Origin: Anaeramoeba ignava
Lineage: Eukaryota > Metamonada > Anaeramoebidae
Direction: 5' to 3'
Length of the DNA: 64,000 nt
Assembly: GCA_028826165.1 (NCBI GenBank)
Contig: JAPDFW010000018.1
Location: forward strand, 1-64,000
Shown here: in pieces, positions 1 through 11,529 of the stretch
Position numbering within the stretch: the stretch's first letter is position 1
How the letters are laid out: the number at the start of each line of letters is the position of its first letter
Notes under the pieces: generated by a model
Databases searched by the model: none
What the model was told of the DNA's origin: nothing
The model's input: only the letters and a program-made list of their open reading frames with translations
Program-made: the position numbers and the translations under genes

Positions 1-534
1 TTATTAATTTATTTCAGGAAATAATAAATTAACATAAAAATTAACATAAATCTCTTTTTAAATTTACAAAATTTAATGAAAAATTGATTTAATGGGATTT
101 AATTTTTAATAAAAAGGAAAAATCCAAATTTTTAATTCATTTGCTTTTTCAATTAAATTAAAATAAAATTATTAGTTAATAACAAAAACAGCAAAAATGG
201 ATCAAAAAGTAATAGTGAAAAGTGAAAGTAATATGAAAATTAATTTGAAAATGAAAATGAAACTGATTCTGAAAATGAATATGAAAAATGAAAATGAAAA
301 ATGAAAAATCAATTTGAAAATGAAAATGAAAATGAAAAAAATGAAAATGAAAATGAAAATAGAAATCAATTTGAAAAAAATGAAATGAAAATGAAAATCA
401 ATTTGAAAATGAATTTGAAATGAAAATGAACGAATGAAAATGAAAGAAAATTGATAATGAATTTGAAAAATGAAATAAAAATATAAAACAAAAACGAATA
501 AAAATCAACTTTGTAAATCATTAGAAGAATATAA
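1..534. repeat. Low-complexity GAAAAT-rich tract
   Basis: AT-rich leader followed from about 190 by irregular GAAAAT/GAATTT repeats. On the plus strand these would read as Asn/Glu runs, like the N/E-rich linkers of the BTB and RCC1 genes elsewhere in the window, so this may be the decayed linker of the pseudogene that follows. No open frame survives. Confidence 0.6.
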
Positions 535-1130
535 ATAAATTTTTAGTAGATGAATTTCTAGCTCATCAAAAATTAATTTATCAAACACAAAAAGATTATG
601 ATTTTTCCATTTTATCGGGAAAAGAACAAAAGAAAATACTTTGTCATCAATTATTAAATTCAAGATGAACATTTAAATCATATTATAAAAGGCCAAAAAT
701 CCACATTTTTCTTTTGATTTTGAACCAGAAATTGTTGAAAAAGTTATTCATTTTCATTTATACATAGAAATTGAAATTAATAATAATAACAATTTTGAGG
801 AAAATTTATCAACTGCACATTTATTTATACTTTTAATAACTCATAAAATCAAAATGAAAAAGAAATTGAAAATTTTATTAAAAACAAACTAAAGACTTTA
901 ATCCACTTTGAATATTATTTTAAAAAGTTGATATTTTCGTTATCGTTATGTCTGTTTGCCAAAAATTAATTGGATGGTTTAGTAATTTTATTGAAAAGGA
1001 TAAATTTGGAACATTAGATGATAAAAATTTTGTTAAGATTATTAAATTGATTTATTCAAAGGATGCAAAGAATAAAACAAAAATTATTTTTAGATTTGGC
1101 AAAAATTTAAAAGAAAGTTAAAAACAAGAA
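535..1130 (+). pseudogene. Decayed BTB-domain gene fragment
   Basis: Conceptual translation in shifting plus-strand frames gives pieces typical of a BTB fold: a DFSIL...KKILCHQLLNSR strand-helix segment, then a KVIHF...EIEINN...NFEENLSTAHL segment resembling the 'FIYTGEI...N...LL' second half, then a BACK-like stretch ending near IIFRFGKNL. At least three frame changes and several stops separate them. No start codon or continuous frame exists. It resembles the BTB-BACK part of the minus-strand gene near 20-21.8 kb. I infer a dead member of the same family. Confidence 0.45.
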
Positions 1131-2160
1131 AAGAAGAAAAGAAAAAAAGAAAAAGAAACAAAGAAGAAAAAGAAGAAGAAGAAAAGAAGAAGAAAAAGAA
1201 AAAGAAACGCAAACATGAGATGATACAAAATTTTTAGATTTGTTGATGATCTTAAGAAAATAAGGGAATTCAAACCCGATTTAATTTATAGTTTTTGGAA
1301 TTCAATTCATTTTACCTTTTGGAAGTATTAATTACTATTTTTTGAATAATAAGTTGGTTGATATAAAATGAAATTAATCAAAAAAAACAAAATTAAAGAG
1401 CTTTGAATATTGATTAAAATGAAATTAAAAACTTGACCAAGATGATAAAAGAAAAACATTTCAAAAAGTTTGAAGATTATTTAAATGATAAACAAAAGGG
1501 TTGATTTAATTTAAATTATTAAAAACCAAAAAAAGAGAAAAATTTATTAATTAAAATTAATTAAAATTAATCAAAATAGATACACTTTCCATTTGATCAG
1601 TATTAGAGAAAATATCTTTTTATAAACAAGATGAAAGAATTCAAGAAAACAGAATTTCTGTTTAAATCAACTTTCGATAAAATTAATAATAGTAAAAATA
1701 ATTTAAATATTTAAAAATTTAAAATTAAAATTTATATTTAAATAGTAAATAAATTTAGAGATAAGAATTTAAGAGGAATTCAAATTATTTTAGAAGCAAT
1801 GAAAGGTTTTTGAAGATAATGAAAATATATTCAAGAAAAATCAATTTTTATTTAAATAAAAATCAATTTTGATTTAAGTATTTAATTATAATTTCAAAAA
1901 TTTAATTTAAAATTTATTTATTTTTATTTATTTTTAATTAGATGATATACAAGAATTTAAAAATATAAATGGAAATCTATCGAATTGGAAACAAAGCATT
2001 GAATAAGTTTACTAATAATAATGAAAAAATTTAGGAAAAACTTTTATCAAAATTTAATAATTAAATTTTTCATTTTTCATTTTTCATTTTAAAAAGAAAT
2101 GATTCAATTAATCAAAAAGAAATTAATTTAAATTTAATTAAAAATTATCAAAATTAATAA
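1131..2160. other. AT-rich gene-poor stretch
   Basis: Starts with an AAGAAGAAAAAG purine run (1131-1210) that would read as a Lys/Glu coiled-coil linker, then AT-rich sequence with no sustained open frame. A few short pieces may be further decayed remains of the BTB family, but I could not match them to a domain. Confidence 0.4.
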
Positions 2161-3780
2161 AATCAAAATTATTCAGATATTACTCTTAAAATTGGAGAAA
2201 ATTTAAAAGAATTTAATTGTCATAAATCAATATTAAGTTGTCAATCTCCTTTTTTGATGTTTATTTAAAAGAAAATCAAGTTGAAGAAATTATTTTTAAA
2301 GAAATTTCAAGAAGAAAATATGAAAACAAATTATTCAATTTATTTATACAGGAAATATTCAAATAAATGAATTGAATTTAATTGAAATTTTAAATCTTTT
2401 CAATTAAATTTAAATTAGAATACTTTATAAATTAATTGAAAATTAATTATTAAAGATTTTAATTTAAATTATTTTTGAAATTTTTGAAAATTTAATAATT
2501 TATCAATTAATTTAAAAGAAAATGTGATAAATTTATTCAAAATAATTTGAAAATTATATTAGAAAATGAAAATTTGAAAAATTAAATCAAAAATCAATTT
2601 CAAAATTATTGAAATTATTCAAAAGATTCACAAAAACAAAATGAAATTCCAATTATTACATTAATTAAAAATTTAGAAAATGGGTTTCAAATAAAGTTGA
2701 AAAAGAAAAAGAAAAGAAAAATGATGAAAACATTTATTGATCAAATTACAATCAAAAACAATTCAAAACTTAATCAATATAGATACAATAACAATCCAAA
2801 AATTTCAGAAAATCAAATGATTCCAAATGAATTCATTTCTTATCTATTTTCTTCAAAAATGCAAAAAGATAAAGATGAAAAATCAAAAGAATTGAAAAAG
2901 AAAAAGAAAGAAAAGATCAACAAATTGAAGAAATGAGGTTTACTTTGAACAAGTACAAAGAGAAAAAGAAGAGAAAGAATTTCGAGAATTACAATTAGTT
3001 TTAAAAGATATTCAAAAAGAAGAACAGATAAAAAGTAGAACAAATTAGAATAGAAGAAGAACAAAGAATTCAAGAAGAAAAAGAATTCAAGAAGAAAAAG
3101 AAATTCAAAAGAAAACAAAAAGAAAGAGAATACAAAGAATCACAAGAATACAAAGAAATGCAAAAAGAGAGAAAATCAAGAAAAAGAAAATCAAGAAATC
3201 TTACAAACAGTTTTCAAAGAATCCAAAATTATTCAAGATACTAATTACATTCAATATTTAAAAAGAATGGATATCAAATGATGAATTATTTAAAAAGATG
3301 GAACTTGGATTTTTTCAGCAATAAATGATGGATTTTCAAATAAAAATTTTATTCAAGATGTAAAGGAAAAACAGAATCATTAGCAATTATCAAAACAAGA
3401 AATAATTGTATTTTTGGAGGATTTACTGAAATTGGATTTGTTCCGAAAAAGGGATTTTCTAAAGGATTTAAATCAAATGGGAAATGGAAGTTGATAAAAA
3501 TGCATTTATTTTTACATTGAAAATCCAACAAATTATCCACCTTCAAAGTTTAATTATCTAAATGGATCATGTATTTATCAAAGTCCAAGCAATACAATTT
3601 GGTTTGGAAATGGAGGATATATTGAATTAAAGATTTATCAACAAAAAGGTATAAGTGATTTTGGATATCGAGATCAAGGTTTTGAAATGCCTTTAGGAAT
3701 GAAATATGGAGAAGAATCTAGGAATTTTTGCAGGATCAAAGAGTTGGAATATTGCAGAAGTTGAAGTTTATTTCAATTAA
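2161..3780 (+). pseudogene. Decayed BTB-BACK-TLDc gene
   Basis: From 2161 the plus strand encodes a BTB beginning (SDITLKIGENLKEFNCHKS, then SPFF) followed in another frame by a YTGNIQINELNLIEIL segment. A degenerate BACK-like region runs to about 2690. A Lys/Glu-rich coiled-coil linker covers 2697-3240. A TLDc domain follows from about 3260, with 'NNCIFGGFTEIGF' near 3400 and a shifted C-terminus ending at the TAA at 3778-3780. The order BTB, BACK, coiled linker, TLDc is the same as in the minus-strand gene at 20.2-21.8 kb. Many stops and frameshifts make it non-coding. TLDc domains are linked to oxidative-stress protection and V-ATPase binding in other eukaryotes. Confidence 0.7.
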
Positions 3781-3959
3781 AATTTTTCTTCTTTTTCCTT
3801 TTTCCTTTTTATCCTTTTTGGATTAAAAATTTTTCCTTTTTCCTTCATTTTTCCTAAATTAAAAATGAAAAGAAAAGATATTAGAATTTTTGATTTAATA
3901 CTTTTTCAAAATTCTTAAAATTCATCTTCAAAAATTAAAAACCAATCCAAATAAAATTT

Positions 3960-5571
3960 AAAAAGAATATCAAATTAAACAAATAATAGGAAGTGATTCA
4001 ATATTTGTTCTTTTATCAAAATGGCAAAGCAGAATATAAAAACAAATTCCAAAAAAAAAATATCAATTAAAAATGAAAAGATTGAAAAGATATCAACAGG
4101 AAACAAAATCATATCAATTCTAACAAATGAAAAAAAAGTTTATTTATCAGGAAATATCATCACTAAATCAGAAAAACAATCTCAAAATGAATTTATCAAT
4201 ATTTCCAAAAAGAATTGAAGATCCTGAAGATCAAAAATGTGAATGATGTGATTTGTGGAGCTTTTTCAGTTTATTTATTAACCTCAAAAGGAAATGTTTA
4301 TGGAATTGGAGAAAAATGGATTTGGACAACTTGGAAATAATTTAAATGATCAAAAACAAGCAATTTTAATGATGAAAGATGTTTCTAAAGTTTTTACAGG
4401 AAATTCATCAAGTCATGTTTTTATTTTGAATTCAAAAAGAGTTGTTTGGATGGGAATAATAGCTATGGTCAACTTGGATTAGATACATCAATTCAAAAAT
4501 TAGTGAACTTACAAAACTTAAAAATATTCCTAAAAGGCAAAATAATTGATATTCAATGTGGAAATGCTCATTCAATAATGTTAATTTCAGAGAAGATGGA
4601 AAAAGAAGAGTTTATTCATGTGGAAATTCAATATCTAATGGATTTTATAATTGTGGTGATATTAATTTTTACTTTGATTAGATCACCTTTTACTTGATAA
4701 TTTAAATATTGATAGAATTTCAAGTGGGAAAGGACATAGTTTGATATTAACATCAAAAGGGAAACTTTTTGCATTTGGGAAAAATGATTTTGGGCAGTTG
4801 GGAATTGGGAATAAAAAGAATAAGATTTATCCAGTTGAAATTGAAACTGATAATTTCTGGCTTAATGTTTCTAATTATGATATTGGATGTGGATATGAAA
4901 CATCATTTCTTCATTATTCTTTGATTTCAAATTTAAATGAAGATTTTGTTAATTTTTAGAAATGGAGAGTTTAGTGATTATTGTTTTTGTAACTAAAAGA
5001 TCAGAAGAGGATTCCAGTTCATGATATTATTTTGAGATATAGAATTGGTTCGAGAAATATCACTAATCTTAAATTATTAATTCAAAGTAAAGATGAAAAA
5101 GAAGCAAAAGAAATATTGGAAATGATTTATGGGAATTATGATATTGATATTGATTCAAAACAAGAAATGAAGAGATATAAATTTTGGAAAGAAGGATTAA
5201 AATGAAGCAATGAAGAGAATGTATTATGATAAAGAAAAGCAAAAAGATTTCACTATCAAAAGAGGTAATAAGAATGTTCTAGTTCATAAATTAGTTTTGA
5301 TAGCAAGAAGTGAATTATATCGAGGAATGTTTTTATCTGTGACTGAAGATAAATCAAATAAAGTTACAGATTATAGTGAATTAAGTGATGAAGCTTTTTG
5401 AAATTTTTGATTTATTATTTATATACAAATGAAATTAAAGATAATGATTTAAATTGACAAAAAGAGATTATAAATGAATTAGAAATAGCAATGGATTATT
5501 TTCAATTAAATGAATCTGTACCTAATTTAGTTACAATTGCTAATGAATTACATAATCAAAAATATAAATAA
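3960..5571 (+). pseudogene. Decayed RCC1-BTB gene, paralogue of the gene at 62.2-64.0 kb
   Basis: Successive plus-strand fragments read as RCC1 blades: GNVYGIGENGFGQLGNNL (with a frame change), MMKDVSKVFTGNSSSHVF, MGNNSYGQLGLD, GKIIDIQCGNAHSIMLI and GKLFAFGKNDFGQLGIGN. A BTB-type end follows, containing KLVLIARSELYRGMFLSVT then KSNKVTDYSELSDEAF. The order and many residues match the intact minus-strand RCC1-BTB gene at the end of the window. At least six frameshifts or stops interrupt it (near 4040, 4210, 4310, 4450, 4600, 4960 and 5400). Conserved residues between the breaks indicate fairly recent death. Confidence 0.8.
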
Positions 5572-7261
5572 ATCAACTTAAATTTATTTTTCAATTTTAA
5601 TTAATAAATATATTAATAATAAATAATAAATATATTAAATTTAATAATAAATATAATAAATATATTAATAATAAATATAATAAATATATTAATAATAAAT
5701 ATAATAAATATATTAATAATAAATATAATAAATATATTAATAATAAATAATAAATATAATAAATAATAAATATAATAAATATATATTAATAATAAATATA
5801 ATAAATATATTAATAATAAATATAATAAAATATATTAATAATAAATATATTAAAATATATTAATAATAAAATAAATATAATAAATATATTAATAATAAAT
5901 ATAATAAATATAATAAATAATAATAAAATATATAATAAATAATAAATAAAAAAAGTGGAACAAAATATATTAAATAATAAATATATTAAATATAATAAAT
6001 TGGAATAATAAAAAAAAAAATGGAAAAAATAATAATAATAAAAAAACATAATAAATCATAAATATAATAAAAAATATTAATAATAAAATATATTAATAAA
6101 TATATAAATAATAAATAATAAAAAATAACAAAAATAAATATAATAATAAAAATTAATAATAAATATATTAAATATATAAATTAATAAAATATAATAAATA
6201 TTAATAAAAAAAAAAGTGGAATAAATATAATAAATATAATATTAAAATATAATAAATATAAAATAAATAATAAACATAATGAACATAATAAAAATAAACA
6301 AATAAATATAATCAATAAATATATTAATAATAAAATATAATAAAAATATAATAAAATAATAATAATAAATAATAAAAAAATATATTATTAAATAATAAAA
6401 ATGGTGGAAATAAAAGAATCAATTGATTCATTTAAATTAAAAAGTGGAATAAAATATAATTAATAAAAATTTAAATAAATATAAAAAGTGGAATAAACAT
6501 AATAAATATATTAACAATAAACATAATAAAATATAACAAAAATAAATATAAAAAAAAGTGGAATAAATATATATATTAATAATAAACATAAATAAATATA
6601 TATTAATAAAAATAATAATAAAATTAAATATAAATAAATATAATAAATATAATAATAAACATATTAATAATAAAAAACAAACAAACAAAATTGGAATAAA
6701 CATAATCAATAATAAATATAACAATAATAAATAACAATAAATAAATATAAATAAACATTAATAAATATAAATTAATAATAAATATAATAAATATATTAAT
6801 AAATATAATAAAATAATAAATAAAATAAATATATTAAATAAAATATCAACAATAAATATAATAAAAATATTAACAATAAATATAATAAATATATTAATAA
6901 TAAATATAATAAATAAAATAAATATAAATATAATAAATAAATTAATAAAATATATAATAAATATAATAAAAAATATAATAAATATATTAATAAATATTTA
7001 ATAAATAAAATATAATAAATATATTAATAATAAATATAATAAATATATTAATAATAAATATAATAAATATATTAATAATAAATATAATAAATATATTAAT
7101 AATAAATATAATAAATATATTAATAATAAATATAATTAATATATTAATAATAAATATAATAAATATATTAATAATAAATATAATAAATATATTAATAATA
7201 AATATAATAAATATATTAATAATAAATATAATAAATATATTAATAATAAATATAATAAATA
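5572..7261. repeat. A/T-only tandem repeat (24-bp family), left arm
   Basis: Built from units of the type ATAATAAATATATTAATA; the unit is close to 24 bp and nearly perfect from about 7010 to 7260. The middle part (about 5930-6720) is more diverged and is punctuated by short AAAGTGGAATAAA motifs. The array continues unchanged at 10460 on the other side of the transposon, so it was one array before the insertion. Open frames here, such as runs of IIFIINIF, are repeat artefacts. Confidence 0.9.
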
Positions 7262-7282
7262 CTCTCTTTCTCACCGATAACA
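7262..7282 (+). repeat. Left terminal inverted repeat of the transposon
   Basis: 21 bp, exact reverse complement of 10439-10459, next to target-site TA at 7260-7261. The inner part CGATAACAGAAACT is repeated directly at 7292-7305. Confidence 0.95.
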
Positions 7283-8035
7283 GAAACTCGTCGATAACAG
7301 AAACTTTTTTTTCCCTATTACTTACCCAAATAAACTTGAATCAACTAAACTCAAAATAAAATTTGTCGAATTTTGATCTTCTTTTATTTTTTACCTTTTT
7401 CATTGTTTTTTTCATTTCTTTTTTTTGTTCTGTTTTTATCCTCAATTTTCTTAATTAAAAAAAAATCTTCTCGCCCATTACATAAAACTCCATCTTTTTC
7501 TTCTTAATGAAGGTTTGAGACAAAATTAAATATAGAATAAAAGTTTTGAGATAAAATAACTTTTAAATAGCAATACATTTTTTATATTTACTCAATTATA
7601 TGATACTAAACTTGAAAATTTCTCATTTCTCAACGATATCAGAAATCAATAAAAACAATCATAAAATTATAACTCATATTTTTTCATTATGAAACTAAAA
7701 ATATAACTTTAATTAGGGAGTTTTTATTTAGAGGAAAAATTGTTTCATTTTTAATGTTTTTTTTTGTGTTAAGTGATTCAAAATGAAGAAAATGAAAAAA
7801 AATGAAAATGTTAGAAATCAATGGAAAAAGAAGGAAAAATGAGATCAACTTCAAAGAATTCTTATTGAATCAAATTCATAAATGTTTTAATTTAAGTTTT
7901 TCCAATATAGAAGTTTTTCGATAAATCATCCGATAAGTATCAATCAATAATCTGATGTTATCCATCTTTTTTTCTTTTCTTTTCTACTTTTCAGATGAGT
8001 TGATGCAGAGATTATTTTATCAATCTTCTTTTTGG

Positions 8036-10222
8036 TTATTTAGTTCTTCTTTGATTTCTGAAATTTTGTTTTTGCTCACTCTTTTCATTTTCATGAAAAA
8101 TTGAATAGATCTCCTTTCTAAATTCTGAACCATCTTTAGCAATAACTTTTTTTCTCATTTTTTCTAATGTCCATTCTCGAAAAATCCTGCATCTTATAAA
8201 AAAACAAATAAAGGATCCACAATCATCTCTATTTTTTTGGATACTTTTTTGACCTTCAAATACCTCAACAAAACTGAAAATTAATAATTTTGCAATTTTT
8301 TCTCCTAATTTTAACATTGAAAAATATCCCTCAAAGCTATTAAAATATTCTATCCTTTTCATTTCAAAATTAACAACAAAAATTACCCAATGTAACCCTG
8401 TTATAACAGGTAAAATGATCCATTGAACAGTTGGATACAGTTGAATCTTTTGGAGTACATCAATTACATCTTTTGGTTGTTGACTGGGAACAATAATAAT
8501 ATCTTCTCTTTTGAAATTACTTTTTTCCAAAATCAAAAATTGATCAATATCAAATTCACTTAACCAATTTTCATTCGAATTGGGATTCAGAATCCTTTGT
8601 CTCCAACCATGAAGATTTGCAAATGATTTAGTAACCTTTTCTTCATTTTTAATCTGCTTTAGCTGTTGGGTTATATCTTCTCTCTTGATTTGATATTTAG
8701 ATTCCTTATCTTTAACTAAATCTGGAGATTGAGTATTGTTTTTTGAAATAGAATCCTTTTTCTTTTGAGTTTTCCTTCTTTTTGGTTCTTGACTTTTTGT
8801 TTTCAGTTTCTTATTAGAGTTTTTTTTATTATTTTTCTCATTTTCTTTCTTTTCTTTCTTTTCTTTCTTTTTCTCTTCCTCTTCTTCATCATTAATGTTT
8901 CTTTTAGATCTTCGTTTCTGATGAGTTTTCTTCTCGAAAAATCCTATCATTTCTTCGAATTCTTCCACAGCTTTTTCATCTATGGCATGAATAGAATCAC
9001 AAATCACTCCTGTTTTTCTGAAGGAAGAAGCAATTTTTGCTGAATTTAAATTATTCCAGCTTTTTAGTGCATTTTCTATTACATCTTCTCTTCTTAAAAT
9101 ACCCATTTCATTCATTTTGGGTAGAATATTTGATCGATAATTGATTTTGAAAGGACCAAAAACGCTCTTGTCTAATGGTTGTAAGAGGCCAGTCATATGA
9201 GAAGGTACATGTATGATTCGAATTTTGTTCTTTTCACAAACTTTTAAAAAGTCCTTATCTCTATGGGCAGCAAAACGATCCAGGACTAAAATCGAATCAG
9301 GAATATCACAATTGTTCTCTTGCTTCATTTTATCCTTAATATGAGGAATTAACACCTCTTCCAACCATTTAATCATTATGAAAGTATTTGACCATCCTGA
9401 ATTTGAATTCAAAAAATAGCATTTTGAAAATTTTTTTTGTAATTGAGGGATCAATCTTATGCCACTTTTTGCTTTAATAATGAAGGTAGGAATCATTTTT
9501 GTACCATCTGCAGCAATTGCAGCAATCATTGTAATAGTCTGTTTTGTATTATGAACACATATTGATTTCCCACTTTTACCTTTGTTTCCAATTGAATTGG
9601 AAGTAGTAAAAAATTGTACATTAGTCTCATCAACGTTGAAAATGAAGGAATGATCAATCTTAAATTTGGAAGATTCATGATTTATAATTCTTTTTGTTTT
9701 ACACTCTTGCCAAAATTGTTGAGCTGTTTGTTTTGGTGAAATGTGACTGGTCCATTTATTCACAAGTTTATTTTTTCTAAAAACAAAGTTATTCCTTTTC
9801 ATGAATCGGTATGGCCAATGTATAGAAAGAGGTTTTTGATTTTTGCCAATAAACATTTGATTAGCTAACGCTCTTATAGAGGATGGAGAAACAATGAAAT
9901 TATCTAAAATTTTTTGGTTCAGTATCTTACTTATTTGGTTTTCTTGTTCAAAGGTAAGTCGACAACATCTTTTTTGATTAGCAATTTTTCTCTTTTCATT
10001 TGAAGTTGATCCCATTGGATTTCCTATTTTATATCCCTGATAACGTGAATAAAGAGTTTGATATGGAATATTCAACTTTTTACTTAAATGACTGATTACT
10101 CCATATGGACCTTCTTCAATTTGTTTATACAATGAACACCAATCTACTTTTTGTTTTGGTGGTTCAAAAGAGCGACGAGGAGAAGACACTAAACAAGAAA
10201 GACTTTTTGAAGGATTTGACAT
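8036..10222 (-). CDS. Pogo/Tigger-like DDE transposase fused to a Ulp1-like (C48) cysteine protease domain
   Basis: 728 aa from the ATG at 10222; an in-frame TTG one codon upstream is not a likely start. Residues about 25-70 form a Psq-type helix-turn-helix and about 88-150 a CENP-B-like second one. The DDE_1 catalytic core has D198 (NVDET), D315 (LVLDRFAAH) and D351 (LLQPLDKS), spaced as in pogo/Tigger transposases. A Lys/Glu-rich, NLS-like linker covers about 433-500. The C-terminus (about 530-710) has Ulp1/SENP features: H611 W, N628 where Ulp1 has Asp, Q662 and C668 in a DDCG motif, with Gln exactly six residues before Cys. The role of the protease is unknown; desumoylation of host or transposase is a guess. 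The ORF is uninterrupted and lies inside a complete element, so the protein is probably functional. Confidence 0.9.
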   Translation of the reverse strand: MSNPSKSLSCLVSSPRRSFEPPKQKVDWCSLYKQIEEGPYGVISHLSKKLNIPYQTLYSRYQGYKIGNPMGSTSNEKRKIANQKRCCRLTFEQENQISKILNQKILDNFIVSPSSIRALANQMFIGKNQKPLSIHWPYRFMKRNNFVFRKNKLVNKWTSHISPKQTAQQFWQECKTKRIINHESSKFKIDHSFIFNVDETNVQFFTTSNSIGNKGKSGKSICVHNTKQTITMIAAIAADGTKMIPTFIIKAKSGIRLIPQLQKKFSKCYFLNSNSGWSNTFIMIKWLEEVLIPHIKDKMKQENNCDIPDSILVLDRFAAHRDKDFLKVCEKNKIRIIHVPSHMTGLLQPLDKSVFGPFKINYRSNILPKMNEMGILRREDVIENALKSWNNLNSAKIASSFRKTGVICDSIHAIDEKAVEEFEEMIGFFEKKTHQKRRSKRNINDEEEEEKKKEKKEKKENEKNNKKNSNKKLKTKSQEPKRRKTQKKKDSISKNNTQSPDLVKDKESKYQIKREDITQQLKQIKNEEKVTKSFANLHGWRQRILNPNSNENWLSEFDIDQFLILEKSNFKREDIIIVPSQQPKDVIDVLQKIQLYPTVQWIILPVITGLHWVIFVVNFEMKRIEYFNSFEGYFSMLKLGEKIAKLLIFSFVEVFEGQKSIQKNRDDCGSFICFFIRCRIFREWTLEKMRKKVIAKDGSEFRKEIYSIFHENEKSEQKQNFRNQRRTK

Positions 10223-10438
10223 CAAATTAGTTAAAGTTTTAATTTAATTTTGTAATCGATGAGAAAAAAAAAATGAATAAAAAATTTTATGATCAAGCTT
10301 AAATCTGAAATTTGATCATGAATCATCATAATTTTTGTTTTGATCAAATTAATCTCTCAAAATGGGAAATTGATATAATAAAATTTTATTGGTTTATAAT
10401 TGAACTTCTTGGGAAAAAATGAATTTTTTTGTAATTTA

Positions 10439-10459
10439 TGTTATCGGTGAGAAAGAGAG
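10439..10459 (-). repeat. Right terminal inverted repeat of the transposon
   Basis: 21 bp, exact reverse complement of 7262-7282, followed by target-site TA at 10460-10461. A related motif lies at 10251-10266 in the same orientation. Confidence 0.95.
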
Positions 10460-10890
10460 TATATTAATAATAAATATAATAAATATATTAATAATAAAAA
10501 GTGGAATAAAAGAATTAATTGATTATTTAAATTAAAAAAAAGTGGAATAAATATATTAATAATAAATATAATAAATATATTAATAAAAAATATAATAAAT
10601 ATAATAATAATAAATATAATAAATATATTAATAATAAATATAATAAATATATTAATAAAAAATATAATAAATATATTAATAATAAATATAATAAATATAT
10701 TAATAATAAATATAATAAATATATTAATAATAAATATAATAAATATATTAATAATAAATATAATAAATATATTAATAATAAAAAGTGGAATAAATATAAT
10801 AAATATATTAATAAAAAAAAGTGGAATAAAAGAATTAATTGATTATTTAAATTAAAATTAAAAAAAATAATAAAAAAAAAAAATAAATAA
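10460..10890. repeat. A/T-only tandem repeat (24-bp family), right arm
   Basis: Continuation of the array at 5572-7261 beyond the transposon. It contains AAAGTGGAATAAA interruptions near 10500, 10540, 10785 and 10820, then degenerates into A-rich sequence before the tRNA gene. Confidence 0.85.
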
Positions 10891-10893
10891 ATA

Positions 10894-10966
10894 CTCCCGA
10901 GGCCGGGCTCGAACCGACGACATTTGGATTAAGAGTCCAACGCTCTACCGACTGAGCTACACGGGA
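10894..10966 (-). tRNA. tRNA-Lys (anticodon CTT)
   Basis: On the minus strand a 73-nt cloverleaf can be drawn. The acceptor stem starts TCCCGTG and is closed by CTCGGGA with one mismatch. The D arm is GCTC...GAGC, the anticodon stem TTGGA/TCCAA has loop CTCTTAA (anticodon CTT), and the T arm carries GGTTCGAGCCC. Discriminator base G is usual for eukaryotic tRNA-Lys. There is no intron and no encoded CCA. Internal A and B boxes (TAGCTCAGTCGG and GGTTCGAGCC) would serve RNA polymerase III. Confidence 0.95.
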
Positions 10967-11140
10967 TATTTTAAATTTAAATTTTTAATTTTATTTTTTT
11001 TAATTTAAATTTTTTTTTTAAAAATTACATTATTTATATTAATATTTTAAAATTTATTTTTTTTTTATTTTTTTTTATTTAAATTTAAATTGTTTTATTT
11101 TTATTTGATTTCTACAACAAATTAATTAAATAATCTTTTC

Positions 11141-11516
11141 TTATTTAATTTCTAAATCATTTTCTTTTAAATTTTCATTATTATCTTCATCTAAAATTAA
11201 ATCATTATCTTCATTTAAATTTTCATTTAAATTTTCATTTAATTTTTCTAAATCATTTTCAATTAAATTTTCTTTTAAAATTTCTGATTTTAAATTTATT
11301 GTTTTTTGATATTTTTGATAAAATTCAATTATTTGTAATTTTTTTTCTGGCCAACATTTAGATTCTGGTTTTAAAACTTGTATTTTTAAAGATTCAAGTT
11401 CATTTTCTGAAATAAAACTTTTAAAACTAAAATTTGTTTTTGGATTTTTTGAACAAAAAACTTCTTTCCAATTTCCACAACATCCATGTGAAAAAGGATT
11501 TTCTCTTGCTTGATAT
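11141..11516 (-). pseudogene. Orphan 3' exon of a DHHC palmitoyltransferase (ZDHHC5/8-like)
   Basis: A minus-strand frame of about 125 codons ends at the TAA at 11143-11141. It begins, after a possible TAG acceptor near 11517, with ARENPFSHGCCGNWKEVFCS. This matches the segment just after the last membrane helix of DHHC enzymes, most like the NPFTNGCC...VLC stretch of ZDHHC5/8. The rest is an acidic, Asn/Leu-rich tail ending DLEIK. The catalytic DHHC domain is not found upstream: about 1 kb of 18-bp repeats follows, and then CAND1 on the other strand. A possible ATG at about 12577 opens only a short Lys/Asn-rich frame. The gene is either truncated or its 5' exons were lost when the repeat expanded or was assembled. 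Confidence 0.6.
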
Positions 11517-11529
11517 CTATTTTTGATCT

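Larger units (their letters stand above)
7262..10459 (-). mobile_element. Complete Tc1/mariner-pogo-type DNA transposon with transposase-Ulp1 fusion
   Basis: A 3198-bp element inserted in the A/T satellite. Both ends carry the same 21-bp inverted repeat, perfect as read, beginning CTCTCTTTCTCACCGATAAC. The flanking TA is duplicated (7260-7261 and 10460-10461). Removing the element and one TA restores a perfect satellite unit, so the empty site can be inferred. It contains one long minus-strand transposase ORF. Subterminal copies of the repeat occur at 7292-7305, 7626-7645 and, on the right, 10251-10266 just upstream of the transposase ATG. These are candidate transposase-binding or autoregulatory sites. 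Identical ends and an intact ORF suggest recent and perhaps current activity. Confidence 0.93.

Noticed and set aside
5572-7261. Telomere or replication origin
   Set aside because: The array is A/T-only, has no G-rich strand, and continues past the transposon into ordinary genes.
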